Shown: positions 1-9,318, numbered from the stretch's first letter. The stretch is 32,290 nucleotides of DNA from Pseudomonadota bacterium (GCA_018241325.1 JAFEEB010000071.1:1395-33684); one strand, 5' to 3'. Notes: generated by a model from the sequence alone, not told the origin. A program made the numbers and translations.

Positions 1-1299
1 AACCAGAAGTACTTCCCGCTGCTCGACGCCGCGGGCCGCCTGACCCACCGCTTCCTCGTGGTCAGCAACATCCGCCCCGAAGACCCGAGCCGCGTGATCG
101 AAGGCAACGAGCGCGTGGTGCGCCCGCGGCTGGCCGACGCGCGCTTCTTCTTCGACCAGGACCGCAGGCGCACGCTCGCGTCGCGCGTGCCGCAGCTCGA
201 CCAGGTGGTCTACCACGGCAAGCTCGGCACGCAGGGCCAGCGGGTGCAGCGGGTGCGCGCGCTCGCGGCGCGCATCGGCGGCGCGATCGGCGGGCCGGCG
301 CTGGCCCAGGCCGCCGAGCGCGCCGCGCTGCTGGCCAAGGCCGACCTGCTGACCGACATGGTCGGCGAGTTTCCCGAGCTGCAAGGCGTCATGGGCGGCT
401 ACTACGCGCGCCACGACGGTTTGAGCGAAGACATCGCGCTGGCCATCGAAGACCACTACAAGCCGCGCTTTGCCGGCGACGCATTGCCGCGCGGGCGCGT
501 GGGCACCGTGGTGGCGCTGGCCGACAAGCTGGAGACGCTGGTCGGACTGTTCGGCATCGGCGCCCTGCCCACCGGCGACCGCGATCCATTTGCGCTGCGC
601 CGGCATGCGCTGGGGGTGATTCGGATGCTGCTCGAAAAGCAGTTGCCGATTGATCTGCTGGGAATAGTACATGCGGCACGTCAGATCCATGATGACTCCG
701 CATTGAGGGTTCTGCACGTTTTGGACACCATCAGCCAAGGCACCGGTGCGCAAGCACAGATGCAACGGCAGATGGCACCGGACACCGAAGACGCCGTGAT
801 GGGTTTCTTTTTCGATCGGCTGGCGGTGATGCTGAAGGACAGTGGTCACAGTCCGCAGGCGGTGGATGCAGTTCTCAGCCTCAAGCCAACCTTGTTGCGC
901 GATGTTCCAACACGGCTCGACGCCGTCCGCGCCTTTACCGCTCTGCCCGAAGCGCCCGCCTTGGCCGCTGCCAACAAGCGCATCGGCAACATCCTCAAGA
1001 AGTCCGAAGGCGACGCCGGTGCGGCCCTCAATCCCACCCTGCTGCACGAGAGCGCCGAGCAGGCCCTGCACGCCGCCATGCAAGCCGTGCTGCCGCAGGC
1101 CGACGCGCAGTTTGCCGCGGGCGACTACACCGCCAGCCTGCAAACCCTGGCCGCGCTGCGCGCGCCAGTCGATGCTTTTTTTGACGGCGTGATGGTCAAC
1201 GCCGACGATGCGGCGCTCAAGGCCAACCGCCTGGCGCTGCTGCACCAGTTGCACCAGGCCATGAACCGCGTGGCCGACCTATCTCGCCTGGCGGCGTGA
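1..1299 (+). CDS. glyS: Glycine--tRNA ligase beta subunit, C-terminal part (cut by window edge)
   Basis: Reading is open from base 1; the first residues ([14 protein letters not shown]) match the beta-subunit region usually read as HQKYF, followed by the strongly conserved [16 protein letters not shown] block. 432 residues are visible of a family length near 690-720. The beta subunit works with GlyQ in the alpha2beta2 enzyme that charges tRNA-Gly in the cytoplasm. The visible part covers the central HD-like domain (around RHAL in [14 protein letters not shown]) and the C-terminal DALR-like anticodon-binding region. The stop TGA (1297-1299) overlaps the GTG start of the next gene, so the downstream genes are probably co-transcribed. 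glyQ should lie just left of the window. Identification is secure; the start is not visible. Confidence 0.97.
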   Translation, partial: NQKYFPLLDAAGRLTHRFLVVSNIRPEDPSRVIEGNERVVRPRLADARFFFDQDRRRTLASRVPQLDQVVYHGKLGTQGQRVQRVRALAARIGGAIGGPALAQAAERAALLAKADLLTDMVGEFPELQGVMGGYYARHDGLSEDIALAIEDHYKPRFAGDALPRGRVGTVVALADKLETLVGLFGIGALPTGDRDPFALRRHALGVIRMLLEKQLPIDLLGIVHAARQIHDDSALRVLHVLDTISQGTGAQAQMQRQMAPDTEDAVMGFFFDRLAVMLKDSGHSPQAVDAVLSLKPTLLRDVPTRLDAVRAFTALPEAPALAAANKRIGNILKKSEGDAGAALNPTLLHESAEQALHAAMQAVLPQADAQFAAGDYTASLQTLAALRAPVDAFFDGVMVNADDAALKANRLALLHQLHQAMNRVADLSRLAA

Positions 1300-1889
1300 G
1301 CACGCGACCCACGCCCATCGCCTGGCGCACGCTGGCCTGGGCCATCGGCCCGGTCATTGCCGTGCTGCTGCTGCGCGCCGCGCTGCAGGCCAGCGGGGGT
1401 GCCCATCTGGGCGACTTGCACGCCTTGCACGCCGCCACGCTGGTGAGCGACCCCGCGCAAGCGCTGTGGGTGGCGGCGCGGCCATTTGTCTTTACCGTGC
1501 TGGCGCTGGTCGCCCTCGCGCTGGCCCTGCGCCTGGCCTTGCGCCGCCTGGGCTGGGCGCGCGCCAAACCGTGGTTGGCAAGGCTGTGGGTGCTGCTCTG
1601 GCTGGCGTTGGGCGGGTGGCTGCTGGCCGATCACCTCAACCGCAGCGCGCGCCAGCCGCTGCCGGAGCAAACCGTGCGCGTGCTGCTGGCGCGCGCCGTG
1701 CCCGCCAGCGAGCGCAGCGTGGGCGGCACCGAGGTTTATTTTGAAGCGCCGAGCACACCCGCCGAGCCCCAGCGCCTGCTGGCCGAGGGCTTGGCGCTGG
1801 AGCGCTTCAAGCCCGGCAGCAGCGCGCAGCTGCACGCCGAGGCGGGGCGCTGGTGGGGGCGCTGGGGGCGCTTGGCGCCGCGCGGATAA
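1296..1889 (+). CDS. Small integral membrane protein of unknown function
   Basis: A 197-residue protein starting at a GTG that overlaps the glyS stop (GTGA). Hydrophobic segments lie at roughly residues 13-30, 60-82 and 92-112, the last followed by a soluble C-terminal part of about 85 residues. It has a high Ala/Leu/Arg content and no motif I recognise. The overlap with glyS and the 8-base gap to the gmhB-like gene place it in the glyS-gmhB-plsC operon. Alternative-frame readings here are weaker: this frame gives clean alternation of hydrophobic helices and charged loops. Function unknown; the gene call itself is reasonably supported by context and composition. Confidence 0.75.
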   Translation: MSTRPTPIAWRTLAWAIGPVIAVLLLRAALQASGGAHLGDLHALHAATLVSDPAQALWVAARPFVFTVLALVALALALRLALRRLGWARAKPWLARLWVLLWLALGGWLLADHLNRSARQPLPEQTVRVLLARAVPASERSVGGTEVYFEAPSTPAEPQRLLAEGLALERFKPGSSAQLHAEAGRWWGRWGRLAPRG

Positions 1890-1897
1890 TCGCCGCC

Positions 1898-2488
1898 ATG
1901 AGACTGGTCATCATCGAGCGCGACGGCGTCCTGTGCGTGGAGCGCGAGGGCTACCTGCGCTCGCCCGACGACTGGCAGGCGCAGCCTGGCGCGCTGGAGG
2001 CCATCGCCCAGCTCAACCACGCCGGCTACCAGGTGGCGGTCTCGGCCATCTGGCCGGGCCTGGGTCAGGGGCAATTCGACATGGCCACCGTCAACGCCAT
2101 CCAGGCGCGCATGAGCAAGCAACTGGCGGCCGTGGGCGGGCGCGTGGACGCAGTGTTCTTCTGTCCGCACGCGCCCGACGAAGCCTGCGATTGCCGCAAG
2201 CCCCAGCCGGGCTTGTTGCGCCAGATCGGCGAGCGCTACAAGACGAACCTGGCGCAGGTGCACGCCGTGGGCGCCAGCGCGCGCGACGTGCAGGCCGCGC
2301 ACGCGGCGGGCTGCATCGCGCATCTGGTGCTCACCGGCAAGGGCGCGCCCGCGCACACCGAGCCGCTGCCGCCCGAGTTTCCACCCGGCGTGCAGGTGCA
2401 TGCCGACTTGGCTGCCTTCGCCGCCGCCCGCATCGCCGCCGACGAAGCCGCCGCCGCGCTCGCCGCGCTCCCGACGCCCGCCCCATGA
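1898..2488 (+). CDS. GmhB-like HAD-family protein with altered catalytic motifs
   Basis: 196 residues from the ATG at 1898; overall it matches D-glycero-D-manno-heptose-1,7-bisphosphate 7-phosphatase (GmhB), a step in making the LPS inner-core heptose. The zinc loop is intact (CPHAPDEACDCRKP, near residues 89-102) and the GLGQGQFDMATVN segment is typical. Key HAD residues are changed: the usual DRDG nucleophile motif reads ERDG (residues 8-11), the motif II TNQSG region reads SAIWPG, and the motif IV Asp (VGDS) is Ala (VGASARD). By family knowledge loss of the nucleophilic Asp should abolish phosphoryl transfer, so this may be a catalytically dead or repurposed paralogue. Its stop overlaps the plsC start by three bases, so the two are coupled. 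Confidence 0.85.
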   Translation: MRLVIIERDGVLCVEREGYLRSPDDWQAQPGALEAIAQLNHAGYQVAVSAIWPGLGQGQFDMATVNAIQARMSKQLAAVGGRVDAVFFCPHAPDEACDCRKPQPGLLRQIGERYKTNLAQVHAVGASARDVQAAHAAGCIAHLVLTGKGAPAHTEPLPPEFPPGVQVHADLAAFAAARIAADEAAAALAALPTPAP

Positions 2489-3258
2489 ACGCCATCCGCT
2501 CCTTCTTGCACCTGCTGTGGATGGGCCTGACGGTGATCCCGTATGCCACGGTGGTGGTGCTCATGGCGCCGTTTGCCAGCAAGGCCGCCGTGTACCGCGT
2601 GTGCCGCGCCTGGCTGGGGCTGACCATGCGCTCGGGCGGCTGGATCATGGGCATCCACAACCGCGTGAGCGGCATGCAGCACCTGCCCCAGGGCGATCGC
2701 GCGCCGGCCGTGCTGCTGGTCAAGCACCAGTCGGCCTGGGAGACTTTCTGCATGCCCCCGCTGATGCCGCGCCCGCTGGCCTACGTGTTCAAGCGCGAGC
2801 TCTTGCGCATTCCGTTCTTCGGCTGGGCCATCGGCCGCATGGACATGATCTACATCGACCGCGGCCAGCGCACCGAATCGCTGCGCAAGGTCATCGAGCA
2901 GGGCCAGCGCCTGCTGGGCGAGGGCGCGTGGGTCATCATGTTCCCCGAGGGCACGCGCATCCCGCGCGGCGAGAAGGGCGCCTACATGAGCAGCGGCGCG
3001 CGCCTGGCCATCGACTGCGGCGCGCCGGTGATCCCGATCGCCGTCACCTCGGCGCGCTGCTGGCCGCGCAAGGCCTTCGTCAAGAAGCCCGGCATCGTGG
3101 ACATCTCCATCGGCCCGCCGATTGCCACCACCGGGCGCAAGGCGCACGAGGTCATGCGCGAGGTCGAGACCTGGATCGAGACCGAGATGCGCCGCCTGGA
3201 CCCCGAGGCCTATCCCACGCCCGAAACCCCGCGCTCCACCGTGCGGCCCAGCCAGTAG
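2485..3258 (+). CDS. plsC: 1-acyl-sn-glycerol-3-phosphate acyltransferase (PlsC family)
   Basis: 257 residues; the ATG at 2485 overlaps the preceding stop (ATGA). It transfers a second acyl chain to lysophosphatidate at the inner membrane. Visible features: an N-terminal hydrophobic segment (about 5-30), the acyltransferase block KHQSAWETF (about 80-88), where the canonical H-x4-D reads H-x4-E, then FKRELLRIPFFGWAIG, the YIDRGQR block, FPEGTRIPRGE (about 152-162) and a late APVIPIAVTS block. The H-x4-E form is, as far as I know, a common beta-proteobacterial subclass and not a defect. The C-terminal tail is Pro/Thr-rich. It sits in the glyS operon, an arrangement common in Burkholderiales. 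Confidence 0.93.
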   Translation: MNAIRSFLHLLWMGLTVIPYATVVVLMAPFASKAAVYRVCRAWLGLTMRSGGWIMGIHNRVSGMQHLPQGDRAPAVLLVKHQSAWETFCMPPLMPRPLAYVFKRELLRIPFFGWAIGRMDMIYIDRGQRTESLRKVIEQGQRLLGEGAWVIMFPEGTRIPRGEKGAYMSSGARLAIDCGAPVIPIAVTSARCWPRKAFVKKPGIVDISIGPPIATTGRKAHEVMREVETWIETEMRRLDPEAYPTPETPRSTVRPSQ

Positions 3259-3271
3259 GGTGCGTGCCGTG

Positions 3272-4174
3272 ATGCAGCAGCTCTTGTTCGACTGGCTCGG
3301 CATCGGTGACACCGCTGCAAATACAAAGCCAAACAAGCCGGCAGCGCCCGTCCCACCGGCGCAAAGCGCTCCTGAAACAGAAGCGCTTTTGCTTGCGCCC
3401 CCGCTCGATCTGCGCCAGGCGCTGCCCCCCGCCACCTTCAGCCACCCGCAGGCCAGCCGCCACATCGTGCTGGGCGATGCCCACGTGGCCTACGCCTTTC
3501 GGCGCGGCGCGCGGCGCACCATCGGCCTGAGCGTGGGGCCCGAAGGCCTGACGGTGGCCGCGCCGCGCTGGACCCCGCTGGCCGAGGTGGAGGCCCTGCT
3601 GCGCCAAAAAAGCCGCTGGGTGCTGGACAAGCTGACGCAGTCCCGCGAGCGCCAGGCCGCCGAAACCCTGACGCGCATCGACTGGCGCGCGGGCGCCCCC
3701 GTGCCCTACCTGGGCCAGCCCCTGGCGCTGCAACTGGACCCGCGCCAGCGCCACGGGCGCGGCGGCGCAGGCGCGGTGCTGGAAGGCAGCACCCTGTGGC
3801 TGGGCCTGCCCCAGGACGCCGCCCCCGAGCGCCTGCGCGACACCACCCAGGCTTGGCTGATCGGCCAGGCGCGCCGCCTGTTCGCCGCGCGGCTGGACCA
3901 CTTTGCCCCGCAGCTGGGCGTGCGCTGGCAGCGCCTGACGCTCACGGCCGCGCGCACGCGCTGGGGCAGCGCCAGCGCCGACGGCTCGATCCGCCTGAAC
4001 TGGCGCCTGATCCACCTGAGCGAAGCGCTGATCGACTACGTGGTGGTGCACGAGCTGGCCCACCTGCGCGAGATGAACCACAGCGCGCGCTTTTGGCAGC
4101 ACGTGGGCGAGGTGCTGCCCGACTACGCCCAGCGGCGCGGCACGCTCAAGCACGAGCGCGTGCCGGCCTGGTAG
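3272..4174 (+). CDS. YgjP/SprT-like zinc metallopeptidase (WLM/DUF45, M48-type)
   Basis: 300 residues from the ATG at 3272, 13 bases after the plsC stop. The zinc-protease motif HELAHLREMNHSARFW (about residues 267-282) contains HExxH plus a downstream His, as in the YgjP family. Upstream, TAARTRWGSASADGSIRLNW is the family's conserved R-W-G-S block. The N-terminal 60 residues are Pro/Ala-rich and probably disordered. YgjP-like proteins are cytoplasmic, with poorly known substrates. An in-frame GTG a few codons upstream is also possible. It probably continues the operon. Family membership is confident; substrate unknown. Confidence 0.9.
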   Translation: MQQLLFDWLGIGDTAANTKPNKPAAPVPPAQSAPETEALLLAPPLDLRQALPPATFSHPQASRHIVLGDAHVAYAFRRGARRTIGLSVGPEGLTVAAPRWTPLAEVEALLRQKSRWVLDKLTQSRERQAAETLTRIDWRAGAPVPYLGQPLALQLDPRQRHGRGGAGAVLEGSTLWLGLPQDAAPERLRDTTQAWLIGQARRLFAARLDHFAPQLGVRWQRLTLTAARTRWGSASADGSIRLNWRLIHLSEALIDYVVVHELAHLREMNHSARFWQHVGEVLPDYAQRRGTLKHERVPAW

Positions 4175-4253
4175 TGCCGGTGCCGCGCCGGCGCGCGAAT
4201 TGCAGCGCAAGCCGCGGGATGCAGCGCACGCGCGGGCGGCCTACAGTGGCGCC

Positions 4254-5312
4254 ATGACCCCACCTGCCGCGCTCCCCATCCCCGCCGACCCGCGCTGGAC
4301 CGCCGTGCTGGCGCGCGACGCCCGCGCCGACGGCCGCTTTGTGTATGCCGTGCGCACCACCGGCGTGTGGTGCCACCCCAGCAGCCCCACGCGCCGCCCG
4401 CGCCCCGGCAACGTCGAGTTCTTCGACACCCCCGCCGCCGCCGAGGCCGCCGGCTACCGACCCAGCCGCCGCGCCGCGCCCGCGGGCGAGCATGCCGCGC
4501 GCATTGCGGCCGCCTGCCACCGCATCGAGGCCTGCGTGCAAGCCGGCGAGCCCGCGCCCGCGCTGGATGAACTGGCGCACGCCAGCGGCCTGAGCCCGTT
4601 TCACTTTCACCGCCTGTTCAAGGCCGCCACCGGCCTGACGCCCGCCGCCTGGGCGCGCGCACGCCGGGCCGACGCGCTGCGCCAGGCCCTGCCCCGCAGC
4701 GCCCGCGTGACGGACGCCGTGTACGACGCCGGCTTTGGCGCCCCCAGCCGCTTCTACGCCCAGGCCGACGCGGCCCTGGGCATGGCCCCGGGCGCCTTTC
4801 GCGCCGGCGGGCGCGGGCAGAGCATCCGCTTTGCCGTCGGCCAGTGCACGCTGGGCGCCATCCTGGTGGCCGAAAGCGCGCGTGGCATTTGCGCCATTGC
4901 GCTGGGCGACGATGCGCAGGCGCTGGTGCGGCAGTTGCAGGACCAGTTTCCCAACGCGCAGTTGACGGGCGGCGATGCCGCCTTCGAGCAGCACGTGGCG
5001 CGCGTGATCGGCTTTGTCGAGCAACCCGGCTTGGGCCTGGACTTGCCGCTGGACGTGCGCGGCACCGCTTTTCAGCAGCGCGTGTGGCAGGCCTTGCGCG
5101 CCGTGCCCGCGGGGCAGACCGTGAGCTACGCCGAGATCGCCCAGCGCATCGGCCAGCCCCGCGCCGTGCGCGCCGTGGCGCAAGCCTGCGCCGCCAACGC
5201 GCTGGCGGTGGCCATCCCCTGCCACCGCGTGGTGCGCAGCGACGGGGCGCTGTCGGGCTACCGCTGGGGCGTGGAGCGCAAGGCCGCGTTGCTGGTGCGC
5301 GAGCAGGCCTGA
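4254..5312 (+). CDS. ada: Ada-type O6-alkylguanine-DNA methyltransferase with degenerate N-terminal zinc domain
   Basis: 352 residues with the Ada layout: N-terminal Ada_Zn_binding region (about 12-78), AraC-type HTH (about 85-180, with LDELAHASGLSPFHFHRLFKAATG), then the methyltransferase domain (about 190-350) with the active-site motif IPCHRVVRSDGALSGYRWG. The C-terminal domain looks fully active for O6-methylguanine repair. In the N-terminal domain only Cys40 (VWCHPSS) survives of the four zinc cysteines: the second reads Ser44, and the usual PCKRC pair reads P-S-R-R-A (Ser71, Ala74). By Ada knowledge the zinc-Cys4 site is required for methylphosphotriester repair, which switches Ada into an activator, so the sensing half is probably lost. 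The ATG at 4254 was chosen because the reading matches the family from about residue 12. Confidence 0.93.
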   Translation: MTPPAALPIPADPRWTAVLARDARADGRFVYAVRTTGVWCHPSSPTRRPRPGNVEFFDTPAAAEAAGYRPSRRAAPAGEHAARIAAACHRIEACVQAGEPAPALDELAHASGLSPFHFHRLFKAATGLTPAAWARARRADALRQALPRSARVTDAVYDAGFGAPSRFYAQADAALGMAPGAFRAGGRGQSIRFAVGQCTLGAILVAESARGICAIALGDDAQALVRQLQDQFPNAQLTGGDAAFEQHVARVIGFVEQPGLGLDLPLDVRGTAFQQRVWQALRAVPAGQTVSYAEIAQRIGQPRAVRAVAQACAANALAVAIPCHRVVRSDGALSGYRWGVERKAALLVREQA

Positions 5313-5383
5313 GACGCGTCGGTAACCGGCCGCCTGAGGTCTTGCTTACACACCTCCTTGGGGCGGGGGCTGGGATGAGGTCT

Positions 5384-6213
5384 TGCTCCCTCGCCCCTTT
5401 GGGGAGGGTTGGGGTGAAGGGCTGCGGTGCTGGATGTGTTTTCTGTGGTTCGATGGGTGGCTGACCCTGCGAGCTCCCGCTGGCCGGGATGCGCGCCCGG
5501 CGGCGCACCTACTTTTCTTTGCGTCGCCAAAGAAGAGTAGGCAAAAGAAAGGCGACCCCACTGGCCGTGTCCCTTCGCTGCGCTGCGGGCAGCCTGCGAT
5601 GCTCGCGCCTGGGGCGGTGCTGCGGAACTCGCTGCGTTCGCTGCGCTCTCTTCGCTCAAACAGCCGCAGCAAGTCAGTCCACGAAGCATGGGCATGCTGC
5701 GCTGCCCATGCCCGCCCCACGCCCTGCGCTTCTCGGCACGGCCAGAGGGGAGTTCAACTCCAACCCGGGCCATCGCTGCGCTCGGCCCCAGTGTTGGCTT
5801 TTGCCCGGGCCGAGCGCAGCGATGGCCCGTGTGGGTTTTCCACCCCCTTGAGGCTGCGCCTGCGGCGCGGCGCTTGCGGGGTGGCGCGTGCAGCGCAGCA
5901 TGCACGCGCTTCGTCAACTGGCTCGCGGGGGTTGTTTGAGCGAAGAGAGCGCAGCGAACGCAGCGAGTTCCACCGCGCACCCCGCAAGCGTTGCGGCGCA
6001 GGTCTGCCCCGAAGCGAAGCGCAGGGGTCGCAGACGTGGGGGCGCTTTCTTTTGCCTCCTTTTCTTGTGCGTACAAGAAAAGGAGGTGCGCCGCCGGGCG
6101 CACATCCCGGCCAGCGGGGGCTTGCAGAGTCAGCGATGAAGCAAACGACGTCAACGATTCCAACGCCAGAAAGCCCCTCACCCCAACCCTCTTCCCACAG
6201 GGGCAAGGGAGAA
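5384..6213. repeat. Large imperfect palindrome of about 830 bp filling a gene-free interval
   Basis: The 5313-6465 interval has no convincing gene; its open frames exist on both strands only because of repeat composition. The two halves mirror each other around about 5798. The core arms 5767-5788 and 5807-5828 are 22 bases each and perfectly complementary. Further out, the stretch 5461-5560 (GCTGGCCGGGATG..., CCCGGCGGCGCACCT) matches the complement of 6030-6135, and CTCGCTGCGTTCGCTGCGCT (5628-5647) recurs inverted near 5947-5966. Outermost, a CCCCAACCCTC-type box lies inverted at about 5384-5421 and direct at about 6175-6213. Similar sequences recur in intergenic regions of Comamonadaceae, so this is a genomic repeat. 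Its function is unknown. Confidence 0.85.
6055..6086. repeat. Perfect 14-bp inverted repeat with 4-base loop
   Basis: CCTCCTTTTCTTGT at 6055-6068 is followed by GCGT and its exact complement at 6073-6086. It lies inside the right half of the large palindrome. A decayed counterpart (ACTTTTCTTTGCGTCGCCAAAGAAGAGT) sits at about 5511-5538 in the left half. RNA from either strand would form a very stable hairpin, but there is no U-run typical of a terminator. Confidence 0.9.
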
Positions 6214-6465
6214 AGAAAGGCGCACATTGCCGGTGGCGGACGGATTGCTCGCCGCAGCTTCTTGCCCCATGGTCTCCTCGAGCCTGGGCAATAGACGTGC
6301 GACCTCTCGGCACATGCCCCAACGCCCTCGAATCATCTGTGCAAAAAAGTCACTGGTTTCGCAGCAAATAACCCATTTGTCACCCAAAACAAATCGAATA
6401 CAGTGTGCTTTTTTGAACGCCGTCCGTGCCGGGCGGCGCGTTTGCATTCTTCAAGCGGATTCGAC

Positions 6466-8685
6466 ATGACCCAACGCATCAACGTGGGCGACCTGCAGGT
6501 CGCCGCCGAGCTCCACGACTTCGTCAACCGCGAGGTGCTGCCTGACGTCGGCATCGACTCCGGCCGCTTCTGGAAGGGCTTTTCGTCCATCGTCACCGAG
6601 CTGGCGCCCAAGAACGCCGCCCTGCTGGCCGAGCGCGATCGCCTGCAGACCGAGCTGGACACCTGGCACCGCGCCAACCCCGGCCCGATCAAGGACATGC
6701 GCGCCTACCGCGCCTTTCTGGAAGGCATCGGCTACCTGGTGCCGGTGCCGGCCAAGGTCAAGGTCAGCACCCGCAAGGTCGATGCCGAGCTGGCGCGCCA
6801 GGCCGGCCCGCAGCTGGTGGTGCCCATCACCAATGCGCGCTACGCGCTGAACGCCGCCAACGCGCGCTGGGGCAGCCTGTACGACGCGCTGTACGGCACC
6901 GACGTGATCGCCGAAGCCAAGGGCCTGGAGCGCGGCAAGGGCTACAACGCCCGGCGCGGCGCCAAGGTGGTCGAGTGGGCGCGCCACGTGCTGGACCGCA
7001 CCGCGCCGCTCAAGAAGGGCTCGCACGTCGATTCGGTGGGCTACCAGATCAAGGACGGCAAGCTGGTCGTCAAGCTGGCCGGCGGCAAGCGCGGCAAGCT
7101 GCTGGACAAGGACCAGCTGGTGGGCTATCAGGGCGATGCCAAGGCGCCCACGAGCATCCTGCTGGTGCACAACGGCCTGCACCTGGACATCCGCATCGAC
7201 CCCGCCTCGCCCATCGGCCGGGCCGACCCGGCTGGCGTGGCCGACCTGGTGGTCGAGGCCGCCGTCTCCACCATCCTCGACCTGGAAGACTCGGTGGCCT
7301 GCGTGGACGCCCAGGACAAGGTGCTGGCCTATCGCAACTGGCTGGGCATCCTGCGCGGCACGCTGACCGAGAGCTTCGACAAGGGCGGCCACACCGTCAC
7401 GCGCGGCCTGAACCCCGACCGCCTCTACACCAAGCCGGCCGGCAAGGGCAGCGTCAAGTTGCACGGGCGCTCGCTGATGTTCCTGCGCAACGTGGGCCAT
7501 CTGATGACCAACCCGGCCATCCTGTACCGCGCGGCCGACGGCAGCGCGCGCGAGATTCCCGAGGGCATCCTGGACGCGGTCGTCACCACCGCCATCGCCC
7601 TGCACGACCTGCAAGGCAAGGGCGCGGACGGCATTCGCAACTCACGCACCGGCAGCGTCTACATCGTCAAGCCCAAGATGCACGGCCCCGCCGAGGTGGC
7701 CTTTGCCAGCGAGCTGTTCACGCGGGTCGAAGAGCTGCTGGGCCTGGAAGGCAGCACCGTCAAGCTGGGCATCATGGACGAGGAGCGCCGCACCAGCGTC
7801 AACCTCAAGGCCTGCATCGCCGCCGCCAAGAGCCGCGTGGCCTTCATCAACACCGGCTTCCTGGACCGCACCGGCGACGAGATGCACAGCTGCATGCAGG
7901 CCGGCCCCGTGTACCGCAAGGGCGACATGAAGACCAGCGCCTGGATCGCCGCGTATGAGCGCAACAACGTGCTGGTGGGCCTGGACTGCGGCCTGCGTGG
8001 CAAGGCGCAGATCGGCAAGGGCATGTGGGCCATGCCCGACCTGATGGCCGCCATGCTCGAGCAGAAGATCGGCCACCCCAAGGCCGGCGCCAACACCGCC
8101 TGGGTGCCCAGCCCCACCGGCGCCACGTTGCACGCCATGCACTACCACCAGGTGCTGGTCAGCGACGTGCAAAAAACCATGGAGGCCAAGCTGGCCAAGG
8201 CCGACGTCCGCGCGCTGCGCGACGAACTGCTGAGCGACCTGCTCACCATTCCGGTGGTGCCCGAGGCGAAGTGGAGCGCCGACGAGCGCCAGCAGGAGCT
8301 GGACAACAACTGCCAGGGCATTCTGGGCTACGTGGTGCGCTGGGTGGACCAGGGCGTGGGCTGCTCCAAGGTGCCCGACATCCACGGCGTGGGCCTGATG
8401 GAAGACCGCGCCACGCTGCGCATCAGCAGCCAGCACATCGCCAACTGGCTGCTGCACGGCGTCGTGAGTGAAGGCCAGGTGCGCGCCACGCTGCAGCGCA
8501 TGGCCGCCCTGGTGGACCAGCAAAACGCCGGCGACCCGCTGTACCGCCCCATGCACGGCCACTTCGACACTTCCGCCGCCTTCCAGGCCGCCAGCGACCT
8601 GATCTTCAAGGGCATCGAGCAGCCCAGCGGCTACACCGAGCCGCTGCTGCACGCCTGGCGGCAGAAGGTCAAGGCGGGGGCTTGA
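6466..8685 (+). CDS. glcB: Malate synthase G
   Basis: 739 residues, close to the usual ~720-730 of malate synthase G. It condenses glyoxylate with acetyl-CoA to malate in the cytoplasm (glyoxylate bypass or glycolate use). Conserved segments visible: [11 protein letters not shown] (metal-binding Glu/Asp region), [69 protein letters not shown] and the late [20 protein letters not shown] catalytic segment. The ATG at 6466 ([13 protein letters not shown]) starts where family members start; the frame is open 63 bases further upstream but that extension is not family-like. It stands alone behind the large palindrome and converges with the CsgG-like locus, with a 24-base gap to that locus's last gene. 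Confidence 0.97.
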   Translation: MTQRINVGDLQVAAELHDFVNREVLPDVGIDSGRFWKGFSSIVTELAPKNAALLAERDRLQTELDTWHRANPGPIKDMRAYRAFLEGIGYLVPVPAKVKVSTRKVDAELARQAGPQLVVPITNARYALNAANARWGSLYDALYGTDVIAEAKGLERGKGYNARRGAKVVEWARHVLDRTAPLKKGSHVDSVGYQIKDGKLVVKLAGGKRGKLLDKDQLVGYQGDAKAPTSILLVHNGLHLDIRIDPASPIGRADPAGVADLVVEAAVSTILDLEDSVACVDAQDKVLAYRNWLGILRGTLTESFDKGGHTVTRGLNPDRLYTKPAGKGSVKLHGRSLMFLRNVGHLMTNPAILYRAADGSAREIPEGILDAVVTTAIALHDLQGKGADGIRNSRTGSVYIVKPKMHGPAEVAFASELFTRVEELLGLEGSTVKLGIMDEERRTSVNLKACIAAAKSRVAFINTGFLDRTGDEMHSCMQAGPVYRKGDMKTSAWIAAYERNNVLVGLDCGLRGKAQIGKGMWAMPDLMAAMLEQKIGHPKAGANTAWVPSPTGATLHAMHYHQVLVSDVQKTMEAKLAKADVRALRDELLSDLLTIPVVPEAKWSADERQQELDNNCQGILGYVVRWVDQGVGCSKVPDIHGVGLMEDRATLRISSQHIANWLLHGVVSEGQVRATLQRMAALVDQQNAGDPLYRPMHGHFDTSAAFQAASDLIFKGIEQPSGYTEPLLHAWRQKVKAGA

Positions 8686-8709
8686 GCGGGCCGGGTCGCG
8701 CCGTGGGCC

Positions 8710-9318
8710 TCACCGCCGGCGGTCCCAGATCATGCCGGCGGTCACCGCTTCGCTGACGTCGGTGTTGACCAGGCGCGCGCCGGTCAGGTTGGCGCGGCTC
8801 AGGTTGGCACCGGTCAGGTCGACGTTGGTGAGCACGGCGCCGCGCAGGTCGGCGCCTTCCAGGTTGGCGTGACTCAGATCGACGTTGGTGAAGCTGCGGC
8901 CGGCCAGGTTGGCACCTGCGAAGTTGCGGCCCGACAGGTCGGCATTGACGAAGTCGCGACCGCCCGCGCCAGCGCGGCCGCGCGGCGCGGCGGTGCCGGT
9001 GCTGCTGCTGGTGGTGACGGTGGTCGTCGTGCCGTTGCCGTCGATGGTGACGGTGGAGCTCTGGTCACCCTTGCCGCGCGAGGTGATGGTGCGCGAGCCG
9101 ATGTTGGTCTCGGCCACGGCGCCTGGGCCCGAGGCCGAATTGATGACCTTGCCGTTCAGGCGGACGGTCGAGCCTTCGCCCGCGTCGGCGCGCACCGAGG
9201 TGCCGTTGCCCAGGTCGATGCGGCTGGTCTGCGCCAGCGCCAGCGCGCCTGCGGACAGCAGGGCCAGCGCGGCCAGATGGTGCAGCCGGGGGCGAATGGG
9301 GGTGCGAAGGGGTTTCAT
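8710..9318 (-). CDS. Secreted hybrid protein: fibre-type repeat plus pentapeptide-repeat beta-helix
   Basis: 202 residues. I chose the ATG at 9318 because AAAGGAG lies seven bases upstream and it begins a signal peptide (about 1-29, cleavage near ALA-Q30); the frame is open 54 bases further upstream. Residues 50-75 carry one copy of the locus repeat (NGKVINSASGPGAVAETNIG). A Ser/Thr/Gly linker follows (about 76-120, TTTTVTTSSSTG). Residues about 122-190 are pentapeptide repeats of the A(D/N)LxG type (FVNADLSGRNFAGANLAG...), predicted to fold as a right-handed quadrilateral beta-helix. It is the last gene of the CsgG-like locus, 43 bases after the Sel1 gene. A surface anchor or nucleator role is inference. 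Confidence 0.85.
   Translation of the reverse strand: MKPLRTPIRPRLHHLAALALLSAGALALAQTSRIDLGNGTSVRADAGEGSTVRLNGKVINSASGPGAVAETNIGSRTITSRGKGDQSSTVTIDGNGTTTTVTTSSSTGTAAPRGRAGAGGRDFVNADLSGRNFAGANLAGRSFTNVDLSHANLEGADLRGAVLTNVDLTGANLSRANLTGARLVNTDVSEAVTAGMIWDRRR

Noticed and set aside
2725-2751. PlsC motif H-x4-E instead of H-x4-D as a possible inactivating change
   Set aside because: I recall this variant as common in beta-proteobacterial PlsC-like proteins, and the other motifs are intact, so it is probably functional.
2236-3465. Long - strand frame across gmhB/plsC
   Set aside because: Antisense to three clearly recognised genes with unusual Ala/His/Arg composition.
5383-6371. Several open frames of 80-350 residues on both strands in the interval before glcB
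   Set aside because: They lie in the mirror-image repeat, are Arg/Ala/Ser-rich without domains, and mirror frames appear in both halves; this reflects repeat composition, not genes.
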